Origin: Rhodocyclales bacterium
Lineage (GTDB): Bacteria; Pseudomonadota; Gammaproteobacteria; Burkholderiales; Rhodocyclaceae
NCBI GenBank assembly: GCA_016215645.1
Contig: JACRIX010000068.1
Span: 1-37,089, forward strand
DNA: 37,089 nt
Direction: 5' to 3'
Below are positions 17,457-26,996 of the stretch, piece by piece (position 1 is the first letter of the stretch; every line of letters begins with the position of its first letter). The notes beneath the pieces were generated by a model. That model was not told the origin of the DNA, made no database searches, and worked only from the letters and a program-made list of their open reading frames with translations. The position numbers and the translations under genes were made by a program.

Positions 17457-19088
17457 ATGAAGCGAGAAACCGACTACGGCTACCCGATCAAGTCCGTCTA
17501 TTCGCCCGACGACCTGCCCGGGTTCGATTACGAGAAGGATCTTGGCGCTCCCGGCAGCTTTCCCTACACCCGCGGTTATCACCCCGAGGGTTACCGCAGC
17601 CGCATGTGGACCCAGCGCATGACGGCCGGCCTCGGCAGTTCGGTGCAGGCCAACGGCGTGCTCAAGAAGTACCGCGAAATGGGCCAGCGCGGCGGCATGT
17701 GTGTGATCAGCGACCGGGTGTTTTCCGATTGCATCGACCCCGACCACCCCAACGCCCGGCGCGAAGCCGGCGTGCTCGGCTGGCCCGGCTGCTCGCTGCT
17801 GGAGTTCGAGGAGCTGATGGAGGGCATTCCGCTCACCGGGCAGTCGATCACCCTGCTCGGCTCATCGGCGCCGACGGTACTGCGCCTGGCCTACGTGGTG
17901 GCACTGGCGAAGAAGCGCGGCATCGACCCGAGCGAAGTGCATGGCAGCGTGATGGAATCGCCCTTCGAGAACTACTTCGGCCAGACCGACGTGCAGCCCT
18001 TCGACCTCAACCTCAAGCTCTGGCTCGACGCCTCGGAATACGTGGTGCGCAACAAGATCCGCATGCGCTCCAGCGTCATCAGCCAGCACTTCCAGGAATC
18101 CGGCGGCAACAACGCGCAGGCGATCGCCGTCGTGCTGTCGATGTACAAGGAACTCTGCGGCAAGCTGGTCAACGAACGCGGGCTCGACTTCGACGACGCC
18201 GCCATGGTGCCCTACGAACTGGTCAGCATCGGCAGCCGCTTCTTCGAGGAGGTCGCCAAGGTGCGCGCCATGCGCCGCATGTGGGCGCGCATGGCCAGGG
18301 AGCACTTCAAGGCCAAAAAGGAAAAGTCCTGCCAGATGCTGATCGCGGTGCATACCTCGGGCCGCACCATGACCTATCAGCAGCCGCTCAACAACATCGC
18401 GCGCTGCGCGATCCAGACCCTGGCCGGCGCCATCGTCGGCTGCACCGCGCTGGACAACGCCACCATGGACAACGCCTACGCCGAGCCTTCCGCGCTGGCC
18501 GCCCGGATGTCGCTCAACACCCAGCACATCGTCGCCGTCGAGACCGGCGTCACCGACGTGGTCGATCCGCTGGCCGGCTCGTATTTCGTCGAAACCCTGA
18601 CCAACAAGGTCGAAGAGGAAGCCTACCGGATCCTCAAGGAGATCGACGACCTGGGCGGCATGATCGCCGCCGTCGAAAAGGGCTACATCCAGACCATGCT
18701 GCGCGAGGAAGCGGCCAGGAAGTTCCGTGAAGTCGACACCAAGGAACGTCTGGTGGTCGGCGTCAATCATCTGGCCATCCCGCCCGAAGACGACTTCGAA
18801 ATCCCGATCCAGGAAGTTCACGAAGGCGACTCGGAAGCCATCGCCCGGCGCATGGAAACCTGGAAAAAGACGCGCGACATGCCGCTGGTTACCGAGCGCC
18901 TGCGGCGCCTTCACGCCGACGCCGGCCGTGGCGAGCGCTTCAACCTGATGCCCGCCATCGTCGAGGCGGTCGAGGCCTACGCCACCGCCGGCGAGGTGAT
19001 CGGCGTCATCCGCATGGCGCGCGGCCTCAGCTACGACCCCTTCAGGCTCATCGACTGCCCGTACAGCTTTGAACTGGAAGCGGCTTGA
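17457..19088 (+). CDS. Adenosylcobalamin-dependent acyl-CoA mutase, large (catalytic) subunit, unusual active site
   Basis: A 543-residue TIM-barrel subunit of the methylmalonyl-CoA mutase superfamily, without the B12 domain (supplied by the next gene). Conserved framework: FPYTRGYHPEGYRSRMWT, FFEEVAKVRAMRRMWA, HTSG, QQPLNNIAR and DPLAGSYFVE. The catalytic-type His is kept (ISQHFQESGG, matching SGYHMQEAGA). Substrate-contacting segments differ strongly: RQYAG of methylmalonyl-CoA mutase (Phe in isobutyryl-, Ile in 2-hydroxyisobutyryl-CoA mutase) is RMTAG here, TIQNDILKEF is SVMESPFENYF, and LHTNSFDEA is LDNATMDNA. The start is ATG 17457 with GGAGA six bases before; the long upstream open frame is spurious. 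Promoter and operator O4 precede it. It probably rearranges an unusual CoA ester. The substrate is unknown. Confidence 0.88.
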   Translation: MKRETDYGYPIKSVYSPDDLPGFDYEKDLGAPGSFPYTRGYHPEGYRSRMWTQRMTAGLGSSVQANGVLKKYREMGQRGGMCVISDRVFSDCIDPDHPNARREAGVLGWPGCSLLEFEELMEGIPLTGQSITLLGSSAPTVLRLAYVVALAKKRGIDPSEVHGSVMESPFENYFGQTDVQPFDLNLKLWLDASEYVVRNKIRMRSSVISQHFQESGGNNAQAIAVVLSMYKELCGKLVNERGLDFDDAAMVPYELVSIGSRFFEEVAKVRAMRRMWARMAREHFKAKKEKSCQMLIAVHTSGRTMTYQQPLNNIARCAIQTLAGAIVGCTALDNATMDNAYAEPSALAARMSLNTQHIVAVETGVTDVVDPLAGSYFVETLTNKVEEEAYRILKEIDDLGGMIAAVEKGYIQTMLREEAARKFREVDTKERLVVGVNHLAIPPEDDFEIPIQEVHEGDSEAIARRMETWKKTRDMPLVTERLRRLHADAGRGERFNLMPAIVEAVEAYATAGEVIGVIRMARGLSYDPFRLIDCPYSFELEAA

Positions 19089-19116
19089 AGCCGTTCATCA
19101 CGCGAGGACACACATC

Positions 19117-19554
19117 ATGAGCAAGGGCAAGGGCATCAAGATAATCGTATCCATGATCGGCCTCGACGGGCACACCACGGGCGGCGAAGTCGTCTCCATG
19201 CTGCTGCGCGATGCCGGCTTCGAAGTCGTCTATCTGGGCGTCAACCAGACGCCCCAGAGCATCGTGGACGCCGCAATCCAGGAAGACGTCGACGCCATCG
19301 GCATCAGTTCGCATGCGGCGAACTATTCGCTGATCGAGGAACTGATGGACCTGGTCCGCGCGAAGGGCCTCGATGACGTCATCGTCGTGGTCGGCGGCAA
19401 TATCCCGAAGCAGCAGATCCTGAAGCTTGCGGCCACCGGCATTGCCAAGGTATTTACGCCCGGAAGCGCCAGCAGCGAGATTGTCGATTTCCTGGTTGCC
19501 AACGTCCGCCGCCTGCCCGGCGCCCCCGACAGCGTCGAGCACCGGGCGGCGTAA
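19117..19554 (+). CDS. Acyl-CoA mutase small subunit, B12-binding domain
   Basis: A 145-residue cobalamin-binding Rossmann domain. The base-off B12 signature is complete: LDGHTTGGEVV (DxHxxG, His the lower cobalt ligand), ISSHAANYS (SxL/SxH region) and VVGGNIPKQQ (GG motif), ending with an FTPGSASSEIVDFL helix. The start is ATG 19117 with GAGGA about ten bases upstream; the stop of the large subunit is 28 bases before. Together the two genes form a heteromeric mutase as in isobutyryl- and 2-hydroxyisobutyryl-CoA mutases. A strong terminator follows. Confidence 0.92.
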   Translation: MSKGKGIKIIVSMIGLDGHTTGGEVVSMLLRDAGFEVVYLGVNQTPQSIVDAAIQEDVDAIGISSHAANYSLIEELMDLVRAKGLDDVIVVVGGNIPKQQILKLAATGIAKVFTPGSASSEIVDFLVANVRRLPGAPDSVEHRAA

Positions 19555-19595
19555 TCGCCGAACCACCCTCGCCAGACCCATGCGGTCTGGATTTC

Positions 19596-19624
19596 AGCGC
19601 GCCGCTACGGCGCGCTTTTTTTTT
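19596..19624 (+). terminator. Rho-independent terminator of the mutase operon
   Basis: Stem AGCGCGCCG (19596-19604), loop CTA, stem CGGCGCGCT (19608-19616), then an unbroken T-run to 19624. It ends plus-strand transcription 42 bases after the small-subunit stop and faces the end of the hox operon. Confidence 0.9.
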
Positions 19625-19641
19625 CGGCATCGCAGGCTTGC

Positions 19642-19941
19642 CTATCGCTCGCCTTCCGGCCCGGGAATCCGGGGCGGCGGTTCGACGACGACGTCCTCAA
19701 TGATCACCGCCTCGCCGTCGATCACGGTGCCGCCCTCGGGCGATCGCGATGCCTGTTCGCGCATGGCCTTGCGCAGGCCACGGGTCTTCCAGCGCAGGTA
19801 GAGCCAGACGGCGACGCCAAACACGGCAAACACCGCAATCAGCACCACCGAGAACATCAGCCCAAGCACCAGCAGCGCCGCGCCGACGATGATGGTTGCA
19901 AGTTTTCCGAACAGGCTGACTTGTTGTGGTTGGCGAATCAT
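19642..19941 (-). CDS. Small membrane protein at the end of the hox operon
   Basis: A 99-residue protein starting at ATG 19941, 14 bases after the hoxC stop. Residues about 10-44 are strongly hydrophobic (LATIIVGAALLVLGLMF, then SVVLIAVFAVFGVAVWLYL), forming one long or two packed membrane helices. A basic stretch (RWKTRGLRKAMREQ) and an acidic, Pro-rich cytoplasmic tail (VVEPPPRIPGPEGER) follow. I do not recognise a named family. Position suggests co-transcription with hoxBC, but a link to hydrogen sensing is only inference. The same frame is open into hoxC upstream, but that part is an out-of-frame shadow. Confidence 0.7.
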   Translation of the reverse strand: MIRQPQQVSLFGKLATIIVGAALLVLGLMFSVVLIAVFAVFGVAVWLYLRWKTRGLRKAMREQASRSPEGGTVIDGEAVIIEDVVVEPPPRIPGPEGER

Positions 19942-19955
19942 CCGCCCATTCTGCC

Positions 19956-21404
19956 CTAATGCACCGTACACACCATGCAGGGATCGAAACTGCGCACTAC
20001 GTGATGGATGACCGCCGGTAGCCGGCCATCGGCGCTCGCCGGCAGGCCTTGCAGCGCCTGCTCCAGCGCGCCCGGCGTTCCCGCCGCATCGCGCGGCGAG
20101 AAGTTCCAGGTGGTGGGGGCGATGATCTGGTAATTGTGGATGCGGCCGCGGCGCACCGTCAGCCAGTGGCCCAGCGAGCCGCGCGCGGCTTCGACCAGGC
20201 CGACGCCCGAGGTTTCGTCGGCCGCTTGTGCCGTAACGCACCAGGGCTCGCCCGGCACGATCCGGTCGAGCCAGGCTTCCATTTCCGGCAGCACCAGGGC
20301 AATCTCCAGCAGCCGCGCCACCACGCGCGCCGCGACGCTGCCGCCACCGGTGGCGAGCATGTCGCGCACCAGCGGATGGCCCGCAACCGCCTGGCGCGCC
20401 AGCGCCCCGGTCTCGATCACCTGGCCGCCCAGGCGCGGCGACTTGCACCAGGAATAGGCGCCCGCCTTGTCCGCCACCGGCAGCGTGCCTCCGTCAGCCG
20501 GATGTTGCGGCCGCCCGGTGGCGGCGTACCAGGAATGCGCGGTGTCCTCGGCGATGACATCGATATCGAGGTCATGCAGTCGGCCGTCATGCCATACCCC
20601 GGGCGCAAACAATCGCCCTTGCTCCAGCGCATAGCCGCCATAGCTCAGGTAACGCTCGGTAGCGCGTCCGAGGCCCCACAGCCCAAGGTCGTCGGCAATC
20701 GTGAGGAAGTGCCGCAGGTCGCCCGCCGGTGCCTGCTCGCGCCAGGCATCGAGCTGGGCGCGGCTGGCCAGCGCGGCGAATTCCTCCAGCGGCCCGCCAA
20801 AGGTGGTGCGTTCGAGGAAGCCGCGAAACTCGCGCAGGATGCGGTGCAGGCGAAATAGCTCCGAGCTTTGCAGCGGCCGCGTCGAGCCGCCGGGCTGCAC
20901 CGCCAGCGTGTGCGGCCATTTTCCGGCAAGCAGGCCCATGGCCTGCATGAAGCGGGCGCGCGCCGGCAGCACCTCGTTGGGCGCGCTGCCCTGCGTGGCG
21001 CGGAAGCGCTCTACCGCGCCGGGGTACCAGCGCCGACTCTTGTAGTCCTCGCGGGCGAAGTCGGGCATGAAGAACAGGTAGAAATGCGTCAGGTGGTCGG
21101 CCAGGTTCTCGGCCGCCAGGGTCAGGTTTGCCGCATGACGGCCGTTGGGCGGCGGCGCGATGCCGGCCGCATCGGCCAGCGCCAGCGCGGCGGCGGCGGA
21201 CTGCGCCACCGAGCAGATGCCGCAGATGCGCGGCACCAGCACCAGGGCATCGGCCGGCAGCTTGCCCTGCAGGATCTGCTCGAAGCCGCGATACAGCGGC
21301 GAATTGACATAGGCCGCGACCACCTGCCCGGCATCGATGTCGAGCGTGACTTCCAGGTCGCCCTCGACGCGATTGAAGGGGCCGACCACGCGCCGCGTCG
21401 TCAT
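19956..21404 (-). CDS. hoxC: Regulatory (H2-sensing) [NiFe]-hydrogenase large subunit
   Basis: A 482-residue catalytic subunit of the cytoplasmic H2 sensor. The nickel ligands are present as two CxxC pairs: Cys61/Cys64 (RICGICSVAQ) and Cys476/Cys479 (DPCMVCTVH). Translation stops directly after CTVH, so there is no C-terminal extension for a maturation protease, which is diagnostic of HoxC/HupV sensors. APTTWNFSPRD and GSLGHWL are typical large-subunit motifs. The start ATG 21404 overlaps the hoxB stop (ATGA). With HoxB it binds H2 and controls HoxJ. It is transcribed last of the hoxX-A-B-C group, before the small membrane protein. Confidence 0.92.
   Translation of the reverse strand: MTTRRVVGPFNRVEGDLEVTLDIDAGQVVAAYVNSPLYRGFEQILQGKLPADALVLVPRICGICSVAQSAAAALALADAAGIAPPPNGRHAANLTLAAENLADHLTHFYLFFMPDFAREDYKSRRWYPGAVERFRATQGSAPNEVLPARARFMQAMGLLAGKWPHTLAVQPGGSTRPLQSSELFRLHRILREFRGFLERTTFGGPLEEFAALASRAQLDAWREQAPAGDLRHFLTIADDLGLWGLGRATERYLSYGGYALEQGRLFAPGVWHDGRLHDLDIDVIAEDTAHSWYAATGRPQHPADGGTLPVADKAGAYSWCKSPRLGGQVIETGALARQAVAGHPLVRDMLATGGGSVAARVVARLLEIALVLPEMEAWLDRIVPGEPWCVTAQAADETSGVGLVEAARGSLGHWLTVRRGRIHNYQIIAPTTWNFSPRDAAGTPGALEQALQGLPASADGRLPAVIHHVVRSFDPCMVCTVH
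21017..21038 (+). repeat. Dispersed 22-nt bipartite element, copy 5
   Basis: CGCCGG, GGTACC, AGCGCCGACT (one change in the left block). It lies inside hoxC in a different reading frame from most copies (minus reading Ser-Arg-Arg-Trp-Tyr-Pro-Gly-Ala). Confidence 0.55.
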
Positions 21405-22389
21405 TTCTTGGCTCGCTTGACCGAAGGTGCGCGCAGCTGGTGGTCGGCCGTGGCGTTCTCGCGCACCCGCGCCGGCGTCGCCGATTTCGACAATGCCGCC
21501 AGGGCGATGAACCAGGCCTTGGGCATGTCGGCAGGCAGGCCGATGGGGATGCCGGCGACCTTGGGCGTGGTTTCGAAGGCGTGGCCCGGTTCCTCGAAGC
21601 CCGGCTCGGTACAGCGGATGCAGGCATAGCCGCCGCGCAGGCAGGAACCCTCGCCGTTCCACAGCCTCTGGTTGCAGTCGGCATGGGCCTGGGTACCCGC
21701 GCAGCCCAGATGTTCCATCAGGCAGCCCTGGTCGGAATGCTTCACGGCGCTGGCCTTGAATTCGTAGTACTCGTTGCGCGGGCAGCCATGGTGCACCAGC
21801 TGGTCGGCATAAAAGCGCGGCCGCCCGTACTCATCGAGGGCGTCGGCACCGAGCTTTCCGTGCGCCAGCATCACCAGGGTTTCCGTGATCCAGTCCGGAT
21901 GCGGCGGGCAGCCGGCGACGTTGATCACCGGCAGACCTGTCGGGTCGCGGAACTCGGGGCCGAGCAGGCCGCCGGCCGCATCGCCGTCGTATTGCAGGCC
22001 GCAGGCATCGGTCGGATTGATGCCCGCCGCGGTGATCCCGCCCCAGGCCGAGCAACTACCGACGGCCACCACATGCTTGGCGCGCCCGGCGATCTGCCGG
22101 ACCCAGTCGATCATCGGCTTGGCGCCGCCGCCGAAGCGATGGAAGCCGCCGCTGCCGCGCGGCCCGCGCAATAGCGAGCCCTCGATGCACAGCACGTCGA
22201 CCTGTTCGCGGCCGTCGGCGCAGCGCGCAATCAGCTCGCGCGCCTCATCGAGGCAGGCCTCGGAAAGGCTGGGATGCCACAGGATGTCGATGCCTTCGTC
22301 GGCCAGCAGGCGGAACAGCGGGCCCTGCTCGCTGCCCAGCCAGGACAGGGTGCATCCGCCGCAACCACCGGATTGGAGCCAGAGAATGT

Positions 22390-22393
<4 letters not shown>
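21401..22393 (-). CDS. hoxB: Regulatory [NiFe]-hydrogenase small subunit
   Basis: A 330-residue iron-sulfur subunit. It starts straight with MNILWLQSGGCGGCTLSWLG, with no twin-arginine signal, so it is cytoplasmic like HoxB/HupU and unlike the MBH small subunit. Cluster-ligand cysteines are seen in GCGGC (11 and 14), VGSCSAWGG, AGCPPHPDW, HHGCPRNEYYE, GCLMEHLGCAG, and in the NGEGSCLRGGYACIRC segment. The C-terminus is basic (PSVKRAKK). The start ATG overlaps the hoxA stop (22390-22393) and the stop overlaps the hoxC start, giving tight coupling. It carries electrons or conformational signal from the HoxC site to HoxJ. Confidence 0.92.
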
Positions 22394-23858
<1,465 letters not shown>

Positions 23859-23862
<4 letters not shown>

Positions 23863-25571
23863 CGGGGAACGGTCCAGCCAAGATCGCGATGCCGCGCCAG
23901 GTGGCGCGGCGTCCACGAGGCCGGCGACTTGCGCACGAAGTGGTGGCGGGCGACGTGGTAGCTCGGATCGAAGCCGTAGAAGTTGCGTCGCATCTGCGCC
24001 AGTTCCTCCTCGCGGTAGGCGGCGAGCGGCTTCTCGGCCTCGTCGCGGGCGCGGCGTTCGCGCTTCGCCGCCAGGCGTTCGGCCAGGTCCGGCGCGGCGG
24101 CAATCTCCAGCGCACGCCGCGCCACGTCGATGCGAAAAGCATCCGGATCACCGGCCAGGCAGACGTCGCTGAAGCCGAGGCCGACGGCCGCCGGCGCCGT
24201 CAGCGGCTGGCGGTTGCGCATGATGTCGCGCGCGTTTTGCTCGCCGACGCGACGCGGCAGCAGGTAGCTCCAGTATTCCGAGCCGTAGAGGTTGCCCATG
24301 TTCTTGTAGTGCGGGTTGAGCATTGCGCCCTCGCGCGCCCAGACCAGGTCGGCGGCGCGCGCCAGGAAGCAGCCGCCGGCGCCGGCATTGCCCGCCAGTG
24401 CGGCGATGGTGATCTGTTCGCCGCTGTTGATCAACTCCAGGGCCAGGTCGTTCATGGCGTTGATGTTATTCCAGGACTCGTCGGCCGGCGACTCGGCCTG
24501 TTCGATGACGTTCAGGTGGATGCCATTCGACCAGAAATCCGCGCCACCGGCGAGCACGATCACCTTCACCGGCCTGGTCTTGGCCCAGGCCAGGGCCTCG
24601 CGCAGGCGTCGGCATTGGCTGGTGGACATCGCGCCGTTGTAGAACTCGAAATGCAGGAAGCCGACGCCATGGGTCTCCTCCCAGGCAATGTCCTGCCAGG
24701 TCGCGTGATCGACCCGCCACCAGGCAGCCAGCGGAACTACCGCCAGGTCAGATATCTCGGCGGGAAACGCCAGGCTGACTGGCAGCTTGAAACCGCCCTC
24801 GCGCCTGGCATGGCCGATCCACACCGCGCCGTCACGGGTACGGCGCAGGATGGCGGTTTCGCGCCTGCCGATAATCCTTCCGGCGCCCACTTCCGACACG
24901 CCGACAAGGCTGGCTTCCGGCCAGGCATCGAATAGATGACAGGGCAGGCCGAACAGGCTGTCGGCGACACCGGGAAAGCCATCCGCCGCGTTGATCTTGC
25001 GCAGCACCGTGGCGCTGTCGTCGCGCTGCCAGTCGATGGCGCGATCGGTCTGCTTCATCAGCGGCCGCAGCCGGCCACGGGCATCCGGCCATGCCGCGAG
25101 CGGTACCGGCCTGGCACCGGCGACAAATTTGTCGACCGCCGCCAGCACCGCCTCCACCGCCGCCCGGGTCACTTCGTTGCGATAGATGCTGGATTTCTTC
25201 GCCGCGCGCAGCGGAAAATCCGCCGTGGCCCAGACCGGCCCGGCGTCCATCTGCGCCTCCGCCTGCAACACCGTGACGCCCCACTCCGCCGCGCCTTCCT
25301 GCAAGGCCCAGTCCAGCGCCGACGGGCCGCGATCGCCGACGATGCCGGGATGGACGACGAGACAGACATGCCGGCCCCAGATCGACTCGGGTATCGCGCG
25401 GCGCAGGTAGGGCGCGACGATGAGATCCGGCTTGAACAAGGCCACCGCCTCCTCGGCCACACTGTCGGCGATATCGAACTCAATCGATATTTCGTGGCCG
25501 CGCTGTTGCAGCTCGGCCCCCAGACGCTGGGTCAGGCTGTTGAAGGCGTGGGTCAGGAGCAGGATGCGCAT
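23859..25571 (-). CDS. hoxX: HoxX/HypX, CO-ligand synthesis protein for aerobic hydrogenase maturation
   Basis: A 570-residue two-domain protein. Residues 1 to about 260 resemble the N10-formyl-tetrahydrofolate transferase/hydrolase fold (MRILLLTHAFNSLTQRLG, LIVAPYLRRAIPE, VVHPGIVGDRGPSALDWAL). Residues about 285-550 form an enoyl-CoA-hydratase/crotonase domain (GGADFWSNGIHLN, LAGNAGAGGCFLA). HypX makes the active-site CO from formyl-THF through formyl-CoA, and supports hydrogenase maturation in air, so it implies an O2-tolerant enzyme. It normally follows hypE directly; here a 1.4-kb MNT/HEPN pair separates them. A 61-base gap with only a weak ribosome site precedes ATG 25571. Confidence 0.92.
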
Positions 25572-25632
25572 GGTCGAGCGATCCGCGCCCTTGGCGCGAT
25601 GCTTGCCTCAGCCGAAATCGGTATTGATGCCT

Positions 25633-25977
25633 TCACTTGATTCGTGCGGTCCGCAGGCGTTCGATCGCCTTTACCAGCAACGGCACTTCGTTCTCGACCA
25701 CATCCCACAGGATGTCGTCGTCTACTCCGAAATAGGCATGCCCGATCCTGTGTCGCATGCCGACGATCGCATCCCATGGTATCTCTGGCGCAAGCTGGCG
25801 CACTTCTATCGGCAACTTTCCTGCCGCCTCGCCGAGAATCTCGACATTGCGGACGATCGCATCGAAAGCCATGCTCCGCCGATCGAATTCCGTGCGATCG
25901 ATGCTCTGCCGATACTCGACGATCTTGAGGCAAGCCTCGGCCATGTCGCCAAGAAACAAGCGCCAGTCACGCGGCAT
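25633..25977 (-). CDS. HepT-like HEPN ribonuclease toxin (DUF86)
   Basis: A 114-residue all-helical HEPN protein starting at ATG 25977 (MPRDWRLFLGDMAEACLKIV). It carries the Rx4HxY signature as RHRIGHAY in GMRHRIGHAYFGVDDDILWDVV, and the VRNVEILGEAAGKLP segment typical of DUF86. In characterised HepT/MntA pairs the HEPN protein is an RNase, and the nucleotidyltransferase silences it by adding AMP to the motif tyrosine. The start overlaps the last 11 bases of the upstream nucleotidyltransferase gene, the usual coupled arrangement. The pair lies inside the hydrogenase operon between hypE and hoxX, with visibly lower GC than its neighbours, so it is probably acquired. Confidence 0.85.
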   Translation of the reverse strand: MPRDWRLFLGDMAEACLKIVEYRQSIDRTEFDRRSMAFDAIVRNVEILGEAAGKLPIEVRQLAPEIPWDAIVGMRHRIGHAYFGVDDDILWDVVENEVPLLVKAIERLRTARIK

Positions 25978-26947
25978 GCCGGGCTTCCTGCTCAATGGCG
26001 GGTCGCATCTCCGATCGCACCGCCTTGCTGGTGACCAAATCGATTCTGCGTCCGAGAAACAACTCGAGGCGACGCTGTAGTTCAAAGAAACCACGGAGGG
26101 TCGCGGGACCGGCAAAGCCCGCCAGAATGTCAATATCGCTATCCGGGTTTTGCTCGCCCCATGCCACTGAACCGAAGACGGCCAGATCGCCCAGTTCGCC
26201 CCCGGTTCCGAAGATCGCTTTCACTACGGACAACGCATCGGTGACGTGCTGAGTCAGGTGATCAAGTTTCTCCGCATGGCTCGAGAAAACCTTCGCTGCC
26301 TCACACATGATTGCCTCGTCCCTGGCAATGGCATAGAAAGCGAGATCATCCTGCCGAACAAAGGGAACAGCGGCGATCCCGAATCGTTGGCTCAATGCTT
26401 CGATATGGTCACGGAGATTGCCAAGTCGCTTGCCGGCGTCCTTTTGCAGGTGTTGATACACGACGAATACCGAATCCTCGCTACGCTCGACGAGCGTCTG
26501 AAGGTCATCCAGAAACAGATACTTTTTGAGTCCGGCTTTCTTCATGTACGGCAACGAACCGCGCTCGATCCCGATGTCCGGATCCAGAAATACGCAGGTG
26601 GCCCGCAACTCCCTCGCGTCGATTGCACGAAAATATTCCATCCGCTCCTGATACGAGTAATACGCATCGTCACGATGTGCCGCGTATTTGAATTGCTTCC
26701 GACCCGTGAAAAACTTTCGCAATTCCCTGATGTCGGCGGAACTGCGATGCTCACGCAAAAAGTGAAACAACTCGGAATTGAACGGCCCGGCTGAACGACG
26801 AAGCTGGTTTCCTTCCTTGCTCGTCGAATCCGGAGGTGTCAACATCGGAACATAGGTCAACTGCCGAAACCTGCCGCTCGCCATCAGATCGAGCAGCAGA
26901 TCGAATTTGAACAAGTCCCGCTTGTCGCCGAAATACTGGTTCTTCAT
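25967..26947 (-). CDS. Fusion protein: YFGD-type N-terminal domain plus MNT nucleotidyltransferase antitoxin
   Basis: A 326-residue protein. Residues 243-326 are a minimal nucleotidyltransferase with the exact GSx10DxD motif (GSVAWGEQNPDSDID, about 259-273) and the third acidic site (RRIDLVT). That is the whole of a normal MntA antitoxin. Residues 1 to about 220 are unrelated: they begin MKNQYFGDKRDLFKFDLLLD and carry VFLDPDIGIE and VVYQHLQK. These resemble an uncharacterised family of prokaryotic proteins starting NQYFGDxxDxxKYGLLR; the resemblance is from memory and the function unknown. The frame is continuous with no sign of a frameshift join. The likely partner is the overlapping HEPN gene. 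The start ATG 26947 lies 49 bases after the hypE stop. Base composition is lower in GC than in the flanking hyp and hox genes. Confidence 0.8.
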   Translation of the reverse strand: MKNQYFGDKRDLFKFDLLLDLMASGRFRQLTYVPMLTPPDSTSKEGNQLRRSAGPFNSELFHFLREHRSSADIRELRKFFTGRKQFKYAAHRDDAYYSYQERMEYFRAIDARELRATCVFLDPDIGIERGSLPYMKKAGLKKYLFLDDLQTLVERSEDSVFVVYQHLQKDAGKRLGNLRDHIEALSQRFGIAAVPFVRQDDLAFYAIARDEAIMCEAAKVFSSHAEKLDHLTQHVTDALSVVKAIFGTGGELGDLAVFGSVAWGEQNPDSDIDILAGFAGPATLRGFFELQRRLELFLGRRIDLVTSKAVRSEMRPAIEQEARHAA

Positions 26948-26996
26948 GGGATTGCCGTCTCGTCGCGGAAATAGCCGGTGGCCAAGTTTGCCACGT

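Noticed and set aside
24872..24896. Element-like sequence in hoxX (GGCGCCCACTTCC)
   Set aside because: It lacks the left CGCCGT block and the exact right block.
26948..26996. Direct repeats or inverted ends marking insertion of the MNT/HEPN pair
   Set aside because: The sequences flanking the pair (26948-26996 and 25572-25632) were compared by eye and show no convincing target-site duplication or terminal repeat.
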